Source: Oscillospiraceae bacterium
GTDB lineage: Bacteria; Bacillota; Clostridia; Oscillospirales; UBA929
Assembly: GCA_009777685.1 (NCBI GenBank)
Contig: WRLJ01000040.1
Location: 1-10,797 of the forward strand
DNA: 10,797 nt
Direction of reading: 5' to 3'
Shown here: positions 5,842 to 10,797 of the stretch, in pieces
How positions within the stretch are numbered: the first letter of the stretch is position 1
How the letters are laid out: each line of letters opens with the position of its first letter
Notes under the pieces: model-generated
Told to the model about the DNA's origin: nothing
What the model saw: the letters and a program-made list of their open reading frames with translations, nothing else
Database searches by the model: none
Position numbers and translations under genes: made by a program

Positions 5842-7245
5842 TTACAGGTCGCCGCGCAGGGCCGCGGCGCCGTCCTCGTGGTAGTATTTCCTCAGCAGCG
5901 TCTCTTCCACGCGGTCCAGCTCCTCCCGAGGCAGAACGCCGAGGGCCTGCCAGCCAAGCGCGAGGGTCTGGTCGATGGTGCGGTTCTCTCCGGGGCTTTG
6001 GCGGATGACGTGCTCTTCCAGGAGACGCCCGAATTCCATGTATTTTTTATCCGTCTCGCCCAGCTCGTCCTCGCCGATGACGCCGGCCAGGTTGCGGACC
6101 TCCTGCACGCGCGCGTAGGAAGAGAACAGCTGGTTGGCCAGAATGGGATGGTCCTCGCGCGTATACCCCTTGCCGATGCCGTCCTTCATCAGGCGCGACA
6201 GGCTGGGCAGCACGGCGATCGGCGGGTACACCCCGGCCTGGTCCAGCTCGCGGTCCAGCACGATCTGGCCCTCGGTGATGAATCCGGTCAGGTCGGGAAT
6301 CGGGTGCGTGATGTCGTCGTTGGGCATGGTCAGAATCGGGACCTGCGTGACCGAGCCGCCCATCCCTCGGAGCATCCCCGCCCGCTCGTACAGGGAGGCG
6401 AGGTCGGAATACAGATAGCTCGGATACCCCTTGCGCGACGGGATTTCGCCCTTGGAGGAGGAAAACTCGCGCAGCGCCTCGCAGTAGGAGCTCATGTCCG
6501 TCATGATCACCAAAACGTGGAAGCCGCAGGTAAAGGCCAGATATTCCGCCGCCGTCAGCGCGCAGCGCGGCGTCAGCACGCGCTCGATGATCGGGTCGGA
6601 GGCCATGTTCATGAACATCACCACGCGCTGGATGGCCCCGGACTCCTCGAAATTCCGCCGGAAAAAGTCCGCCGTGTCGTTCTTGACGCCCATCGCCGCG
6701 AAGACGACGGCGAATTCCGATTCGTCATCCCCGGCGGTTTTGGCCTGACGCACAATCTGGGCGGCGACCTCGTTGTGACGCAGGCCCGCGCCGGAGAAAA
6801 TCGGCAGCTTCTGCCCGCAAATCAGCGTGGACATGCCATCGATGGCCGATATGCCGGTCAGGATGCACGAGCGCGGATACAGACGGCTGACCGGATTGAT
6901 GGCGCTGCCGTTGATGTTGCGGCGTTCCTCGGGATACAGCTCGCCCAGCCCGTCGACAGGGCGGCCCGCGCCGGAGAAGACGCGGCCCAGCATTTCCCGC
7001 GAAAGCGGGATTTCCATCGGGGCGCCCGAAAAGCGCGTGCGCACATTCTCCAGAGACAGCCCGCGCGTGCCCGAGAACAGCTGGACGACGGCCCGCGTCC
7101 CCTCCAGCAGAATCACGCGGCCCAAACGGCGCTCGCCGTCCGCCAGCGTCAGCTCGCACATTTCCTCATAGCCGGCGTTTTCCACGCCGTCCAGCACGAC
7201 CAGCGGCCCCCGTATCTCCGACAGGCCCAGGTATTCCATTCTCAC
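5842..7245 (-). CDS. atpB: V/A-type ATPase subunit B (NtpB), 467 aa
   Basis: Non-catalytic partner of subunit A in the A3B3 head, forming half of each nucleotide interface. The N-terminal barrel reads LSEIRGPLVVLDGV. FSGAGRPVDGLG and INGSAINP follow near residues 90-117. At 151-159 SGAGLRHNE stands where subunit A has its P-loop, and the missing GxxGxGKT identifies B rather than A. Further markers are FMNMASDP, TDMSSYCEALREFSS, MPNDDITHPIPDLTGFITEGQ and LPSLSRLMKDGIG. The start is the GTG at 7245: GGAGG lies 7 bases ahead and the family N-terminus aligns. The ATG two codons later is an alternative but lies 13 bases from the site. The open frame extends back to 7401, but that extension overlaps subunit A and is not coding. 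The gap from subunit A is 40 bases. Confidence 0.96.
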   Translation of the reverse strand: MRMEYLGLSEIRGPLVVLDGVENAGYEEMCELTLADGERRLGRVILLEGTRAVVQLFSGTRGLSLENVRTRFSGAPMEIPLSREMLGRVFSGAGRPVDGLGELYPEERRNINGSAINPVSRLYPRSCILTGISAIDGMSTLICGQKLPIFSGAGLRHNEVAAQIVRQAKTAGDDESEFAVVFAAMGVKNDTADFFRRNFEESGAIQRVVMFMNMASDPIIERVLTPRCALTAAEYLAFTCGFHVLVIMTDMSSYCEALREFSSSKGEIPSRKGYPSYLYSDLASLYERAGMLRGMGGSVTQVPILTMPNDDITHPIPDLTGFITEGQIVLDRELDQAGVYPPIAVLPSLSRLMKDGIGKGYTREDHPILANQLFSSYARVQEVRNLAGVIGEDELGETDKKYMEFGRLLEEHVIRQSPGENRTIDQTLALGWQALGVLPREELDRVEETLLRKYYHEDGAAALRGDL

Positions 7246-7252
7246 GGGCACA

Positions 7253-7257
7253 CCTCC
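7253..7257 (-). promoter_or_regulatory. Ribosome binding site selecting the GTG start of subunit B
   Basis: On the - strand GGAGG is followed by 7 bases and then GTG (7245), while the ATG at 7239 is 13 bases away. The spacing favours the GTG. Confidence 0.65.
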
Positions 7258-7285
7258 GTCCCGGCAAACGCGCGCCGCGTCCGCC

Positions 7286-9040
7286 CTATCTGTTTGCCTC
7301 CAGCACCGAGCCCACCGCCGCGTCCACGCCGATGCGGATATCGTCCAGCTGCAAAAGCTGGTCGTTGGGCACGTCATACTTGATGCGGATGAGCCTGTCA
7401 AAGATGCCGGTCTCCTTCAGACGGCTCAGCGGGATCCCTCGGTCCACCAGCCGCCGGGCCTCGTCGTAGAGGTGCATCATGACCTCCATCATGCCCTTCT
7501 GCTTTTCAATGGGCACAAAGGTGTCCGTCTCGTGGTAGGCATTTTGCTGGAGAAAGCCCAGCCGCACGACGCGGGCGCACTCGATGACCAGCTTTTGCTC
7601 CTCGGGCAGAATATCCGCGCCGATCAGCTTGACGATCTCCATCAGCTTGCTTTCCTCTTGCAGCAGCCGGGTCACGCGCGCGCGCAACCGGGCAAAGTCG
7701 CGGCCCAGCCGTTCCTCGTACCACGGCGCCAAATCCTCCAGATACTCGGAGTACGACGTGATCCAGTTGATGGCCGGAAAATGGCGGGCATAGGCCAGCT
7801 GGCGGTCCAGCGCCCAAAAGGCGCGGATAAAGCGCTTGCTGTTCTGCGTGACCGGCTCGGAGAAGTCCCCGCCCTGCGGGGAGACCGCGCCGATGACCGT
7901 CACACTGCCCTCCTGCCCGCCCAGCGTGACCTTATAGCCGGCGCGCTCGTAGAACTCGGCCAGACGGCTGGACAGATAGGCGGGAAAGCCCTCCTCGGCG
8001 GGCATTTCCTCCAGGCGGCCCGATATCTCGCGCAAAGCCTCGGCCCAGCGCGAGGTCGAGTCGGCCATGACCGCGACGTGATATCCCATGTCGCGGTAAT
8101 ATTCCGCGATCGTCATGCCGGTGTAGACCGACGCCTCGCGCGCCGCCACGGGCATGTTGGAGGTGTTGGCGATCAGCACCGTGCGGTCCAGCAGCGGCTT
8201 TCCGCTTTTGGGGTCCGGAAGCTGGCCGAATTCCTCCAGCACCTGGGTCATTTCGTTGCCGCGCTCGCCGCAGCCGAGGTATACGATCACGTCCGCGTCG
8301 CTCCACTTGGCCAGCTGGTGCTGGGTGATGGTCTTCCCCGCGCCGAACGGGCCGGGCAGGGCGGCACAGCCGCCCTTGGCGATGGGGAACAGCGTGTCGA
8401 TCACGCGCTGGCCCGTAATCAGCGGCATGGAGATCGCCAGCCGCCGGGCCGAGGGCCGCGCCTCGCGGATCGGCCAGCGGCCGGCCAGGGTCAGCTCGCG
8501 CACGTTCCCCCGCGCGTCCCGGAGCCTCAACAGCGGCTCATGGACGGTATACGCGCCCGGAGGGGCGGTCCACTCGACCGATCCGCCTTCCGGAGCGGCG
8601 CAGCGGTGCGTGATGATTTCCGTTTCGGGGCAGGAGGCCCAGCAGGCTCCGGCCGTCAGCGTGTCGCCGGCCGCGGCGTGGAACGTCACGTCCCATTTGC
8701 GTTCCGGGTCCAGCGCGGGCAGGTTCACGCCGCGCCCCATAAACGGCCCCGTCGCGTTCTCCAAGGCCCGGAGGGGGCGCGCGATGCCGTCAAAAATGTT
8801 GTGCAGCAGGCCCGGGCCCAGCTCGATGGACAGCGGCTCGCCCAAGCCCTCCGCCGGGTCGCCGGGCTTCAGTCCGGCGGTGTCCTCATAGACCTGCACG
8901 ACGGCCTCCCGCTCCGTAACGCCGACCACCTCGCCGATCAAGCGCTCCGCGCCGACCCGGACCGTTTCCATCATGGTCAGGGCACGGCCGCCGCGCAGTT
9001 TCACCACCGGGCCGTTGACGCTGTGGACCGTGATGCTCAT
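7286..9040 (-). CDS. atpA: V/A-type ATPase catalytic subunit A (NtpA), 584 aa
   Basis: Hydrolyses or makes ATP in the A3B3 head. The N-terminal barrel begins MSITVHSVNGPVVKLRGG. A-type bulge residues (GRGVNLPALDPERKWDV, about 100-120) separate A from F-type beta subunits. The P-loop GPFGAGKT spans residues 230-237 with Lys236. The catalytic glutamate motif GCGERGNEM contains Glu259, and MADSTSRW contains the Walker B Asp327. LGGQEGSVTVIGAVSPQGGDFSEPVT is the conserved segment beyond. All catalytic residues appear intact and 584 aa is normal. Its ATG overlaps the subunit E stop in an ATGA arrangement, and GGAGG lies 7 bases ahead inside the end of E, indicating translational coupling. Confidence 0.98.
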   Translation of the reverse strand: MSITVHSVNGPVVKLRGGRALTMMETVRVGAERLIGEVVGVTEREAVVQVYEDTAGLKPGDPAEGLGEPLSIELGPGLLHNIFDGIARPLRALENATGPFMGRGVNLPALDPERKWDVTFHAAAGDTLTAGACWASCPETEIITHRCAAPEGGSVEWTAPPGAYTVHEPLLRLRDARGNVRELTLAGRWPIREARPSARRLAISMPLITGQRVIDTLFPIAKGGCAALPGPFGAGKTITQHQLAKWSDADVIVYLGCGERGNEMTQVLEEFGQLPDPKSGKPLLDRTVLIANTSNMPVAAREASVYTGMTIAEYYRDMGYHVAVMADSTSRWAEALREISGRLEEMPAEEGFPAYLSSRLAEFYERAGYKVTLGGQEGSVTVIGAVSPQGGDFSEPVTQNSKRFIRAFWALDRQLAYARHFPAINWITSYSEYLEDLAPWYEERLGRDFARLRARVTRLLQEESKLMEIVKLIGADILPEEQKLVIECARVVRLGFLQQNAYHETDTFVPIEKQKGMMEVMMHLYDEARRLVDRGIPLSRLKETGIFDRLIRIKYDVPNDQLLQLDDIRIGVDAAVGSVLEANR

Positions 9041-9672
9041 GCCTCCGCCTCCTGTTCCTCCGCCTCCGCGGTCCGGAAGGCCATGTCCGGCCCGAACAGC
9101 TCCGCGAACCGGCCGGACAGTTCCTCCAGGGTCGTGTCAAAGCTCTCGTCAATCTGCATCCGTCTGGCCGGACAGACCGCCCGCAAGCCGCCCACCCGGA
9201 AAGCGCCCTCGCGGAAGGTGACGGTATGGGGCGTCCGCTTCGGCGCGATGGCCTCCGCCAGCGGCATATCCTCCGCGCGCAGATAGATATCCGTATCCGC
9301 GCCGAACGCCCGCACGGCCCGCTCCGCCAGACCGCGTAGCTGCTCCGTGTAGGCCTCCGCGCACACATAGACGGCCAGCCGCTCGCGGACCAGCGCCAGA
9401 ACCTCCGCGCTCATTTCACTGCGGCGCAGGGCCAGGGCGCGCTTGTTGTCCATGGCCGTCCGGGAAACGCGCTGCCCGGCGGCGGCGCGAATCTGCGCGG
9501 CTTCGGATTTGATATAGCGGAACGTCTCGCTCAGGGTCTCGTCCTCGGCGACGGACAGCGCGTGGTCGCTCTCCTGCCGGATGGCCTCGTATATCTGCCT
9601 GGCCTCCGCCGCCGCGTCGGCCGTGATGGCCCCGGTAAAACGCTCCAGTTTGTCGTTGTAAAGGCCGCTCAT
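9037..9672 (-). CDS. atpE: V/A-type ATPase subunit E (NtpE), 211 aa
   Basis: Peripheral stalk subunit that holds the A3B3 head still against the rotor, normally paired with a G/H-type coiled-coil partner not seen here. The N-terminal half (to about residue 100) is a charged, alanine-rich helix as expected for the stalk coiled coil. The C-terminal globular part ends with QIDESFDTTLEELSGRFAELFG, the usual family block. The start is the ATG at 9672 with GGAGG 7 bases ahead. It follows subunit F by 28 bases, and its stop overlaps the subunit A start by four bases. The acidic tail EAEEQEAEA extends slightly past the usual end. Confidence 0.92.
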   Translation of the reverse strand: MSGLYNDKLERFTGAITADAAAEARQIYEAIRQESDHALSVAEDETLSETFRYIKSEAAQIRAAAGQRVSRTAMDNKRALALRRSEMSAEVLALVRERLAVYVCAEAYTEQLRGLAERAVRAFGADTDIYLRAEDMPLAEAIAPKRTPHTVTFREGAFRVGGLRAVCPARRMQIDESFDTTLEELSGRFAELFGPDMAFRTAEAEEQEAEA

Positions 9673-9700
9673 GCGATTTCCTCCTTGCCTGCGCCCCGGT

Positions 9701-10009
9701 CTATAGCTTAACGCCGATGGCCTCGCGGATGTATCTGGTGATGCTGTCCGGAGCGCGGCCCGTTCCGTGGCGGTCGGGAATCTCGACCACCAGCGTCTGC
9801 TGGCTGCGCAGCTTCAGCTCGCCGATCAGCTCCGGGCACAGCCTGGCCAGCGCCTCCGTGATCAGAACCACACCGACGTCCGGATCGGCGATGCAGTCCG
9901 CCAGCGCCTGCCGCACCTGCTGTCTGTTCTCCGCGCGCACGCCGCCGACGCCCGCCAGCCGGAAGCCCTGCAGCGTGTCGTCGCTGCCGGAGATGACAAA
10001 ATACCGCAT
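9701..10009 (-). CDS. atpF: V/A-type ATPase subunit F, 102 aa
   Basis: Small rotor subunit that binds the D shaft. The Rossmann-like pattern is clear: MRYFVISGSDDTLQGFRLAGV at the start, VGVVLITEALARLCPELIGEL in the middle, then LVVEIPDRHGTG and a final helix ITRYIREAIGVKL. Length and order are normal for the family, called NtpG in Enterococcus hirae. The start ATG at 10009 is 10 bases after the subunit K stop and has only a poor site (GGCGCGGCGG), unlike the other ATPase genes, so translation may rely on coupling to K. Confidence 0.94.
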   Translation of the reverse strand: MRYFVISGSDDTLQGFRLAGVGGVRAENRQQVRQALADCIADPDVGVVLITEALARLCPELIGELKLRSQQTLVVEIPDRHGTGRAPDSITRYIREAIGVKL

Positions 10010-10019
10010 ACCGCCGCGC

Positions 10020-10457
10020 CTAAATACGCGACAGGATCATCAGCGAAATGATCAGGCCGTACAGCGCGATGCCCTCGGCCAGCCCCACGAAAATCATCGA
10101 ACGGCCGAACATCCTTTCATTCTCGCTGATCGCGCCCAGCGCCGCCGACGCCGCCGACGCCACCGCGACGCCGCCGCCGATGCCGCTCAGCCCGGTCGCC
10201 AGCGCCGCCGACAGAAAGCCCATGCCGGCGTCTGAAATCGCCCCCGCCGTTCCCGCGGCCGCCATCCCGCCGTCCGCGGCCAGCGCGCTGCCCGCGCCAA
10301 AGGCCAGCACCGCCGCGCTGACGCCGGCAAAGCAGGCGATTTGCGTCAGCAGGGCCGCCCGGGCGGACCGTCCCCTTTTGCGGCGCCGGCACACCCAAAC
10401 CAGCGACGCCGGCAGAAATACCGCGGCGGCGGCGGAGCAAATCAGCTCAAAACCCAT
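10020..10457 (-). CDS. atpK: V/A-type ATPase rotor-ring subunit K (c subunit), 145 aa
   Basis: Proteolipid whose copies form the rotating membrane ring that carries H+ or Na+. The functional hairpin is residues ~78-143: a glycine/alanine-rich helix (LSAALATGLSGIGGGVAVA), a polar loop GAISENERMFG, and a second helix VGLAEGIALYGLI with Glu128 as the single ion-binding carboxylate. The first ~60 residues form two hydrophobic stretches split by a basic RRRKRGR patch and lack c-subunit motifs. They end in GSALAAD, which resembles a signal peptidase site. So this is a one-hairpin c subunit with an added N-terminal region rather than the four-helix duplicated form of Enterococcus NtpK. The start ATG at 10457 has GGGAGG 8 bases ahead. 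The gap from subunit I is 36 bases. Confidence 0.93.
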   Translation of the reverse strand: MGFELICSAAAAVFLPASLVWVCRRRKRGRSARAALLTQIACFAGVSAAVLAFGAGSALAADGGMAAAGTAGAISDAGMGFLSAALATGLSGIGGGVAVASAASAALGAISENERMFGRSMIFVGLAEGIALYGLIISLMILSRI

Positions 10458-10493
10458 GATTGTTACCTCCCGTTATCGTTAAGGTTGAAAATG

Positions 10494-10796
10494 TCAGTTT
10501 CCGTCCATGCGGGCCTTGTAATTGATGATGATCGGCTGATAGGGGCGGCCCGTGCCGCTGAAGAACCGTCCGAACAGCTCGTAGAAGTCAAGCCTCAGAA
10601 CCTGAATGGCGACCAGGACCGCCTCGATGCCGATGACGATGAGATTGCCCAGAACCAGCACCGCGAGGTTAGGGCTTCGCTCCGGGGGGTAAGCCAGCGC
10701 GTAGACCACGCCCATCATCGAGGCGTGGCTGATGGCGTACGCGCCCACGCGCAGAAAGGAGAGCGTGTGGGTGATATAGGCCAGCAGCGTCTCAAA
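10494..10796 (-). CDS. atpI: V/A-type ATPase subunit I (a subunit), C-terminal part only (cut by window)
   Basis: Membrane stator that forms the ion half-channels next to the K ring. Only the last ~100 residues are in the window, and the frame is open to the right edge. The segment THTLSFLRVGAYAISHASMM contains the essential arginine of the a subunit in the L-R-V-G context. Next come LGNLIVIGIEAVLVAIQVLR and LDFYELFGRFFSGTGRPYQP, the standard C-terminal end of the family. The full protein is normally about 640-660 aa. The GTG at 10748 is internal. First visible gene of the operon; the promoter must lie outside the window. Confidence 0.95.
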   Translation of the reverse strand, partial: FETLLAYITHTLSFLRVGAYAISHASMMGVVYALAYPPERSPNLAVLVLGNLIVIGIEAVLVAIQVLRLDFYELFGRFFSGTGRPYQPIIINYKARMDGN

Positions 10797-10797
10797 C

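Noticed and set aside
5773..7383. 536-codon open frame on the + strand opposite subunit B
   Set aside because: Same reason: a shadow of the conserved B gene rich in Arg, Gln, His and Ala, without domain signals.
7246..7401. 52-residue N-terminal extension of subunit B
   Set aside because: It overlaps the end of subunit A, matches no B family N-terminus, and the GGAGG at 7253-7257 points to the GTG at 7245.
7472..9286. 604-codon open frame on the + strand opposite subunits A and E
   Set aside because: It is antisense to well-conserved ATPase genes, has no recognisable family features, and long antisense frames are common in GC-rich genes.
1..10797. tRNA or rRNA genes, CRISPR arrays, insertion sequences, phage or toxin-antitoxin genes
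   Set aside because: No cloverleaf, spaced direct repeats, terminal inverted repeats or transposase motifs were seen on either strand, and nearly all of the sequence is accounted for by the genes listed.

Overview
The window is a GC-rich (roughly two-thirds G+C) bacterial segment, fully coding apart from short gaps, with two convergent blocks. An archaeal/eukaryote-like prolyl-tRNA synthetase, a bacterial V/A-type ATPase operon, a Gram-positive style lipoprotein with a classical sigma-A promoter, a DUF378 protein and strong GGAGG ribosome binding sites together suggest a Bacillota anaerobe of class Clostridia. A high-GC gut lineage such as Oscillospirales is plausible. The lineage is inferred from gene content, not from a search.

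Left block, + strand (1-4791). The 3' part of proS comes first, then a GC-rich hairpin. A tight three-gene cassette follows: a 74-aa acyl carrier protein, an AlgI/DltB-type MBOAT O-acyltransferase, and a membrane-anchored SGNH-like protein. These mirror DltC, DltB and DltD, but no adenylating ligase (DltA-like) is present. The likely role is O-acylation or aminoacylation of a cell-surface polymer. A 179-aa lipoprotein ends the block and has its own near-consensus promoter, whose -35 box overlaps the stop codon of the SGNH-like gene.

Centre (4792-5204). A hairpin after the lipoprotein, a small DUF378 membrane protein on the - strand, and a 10-bp hairpin between that gene and the ATPase operon.

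Right block, - strand (10796 down to 5205). A V/A-type ATPase operon in transcription order I (C-terminal part only), K, F, E, A, B, D. A and B form the catalytic hexamer, D and F the central rotor stalk, E the peripheral stalk, K the membrane rotor ring and I the membrane stator. Subunits C (the rotor-ring adaptor) and G/H (the partner of E) are not in the window and, if present, lie beyond its right edge or elsewhere. The machine couples ATP hydrolysis or synthesis to H+ or Na+ movement.

I saw no RNA genes, insertion sequences, CRISPR arrays or phage genes. The most interesting part is the ligase-less ACP-MBOAT-SGNH cassette with its adjoining lipoprotein. It resembles known Dlt-like surface-modification loci rather than an entirely new system.
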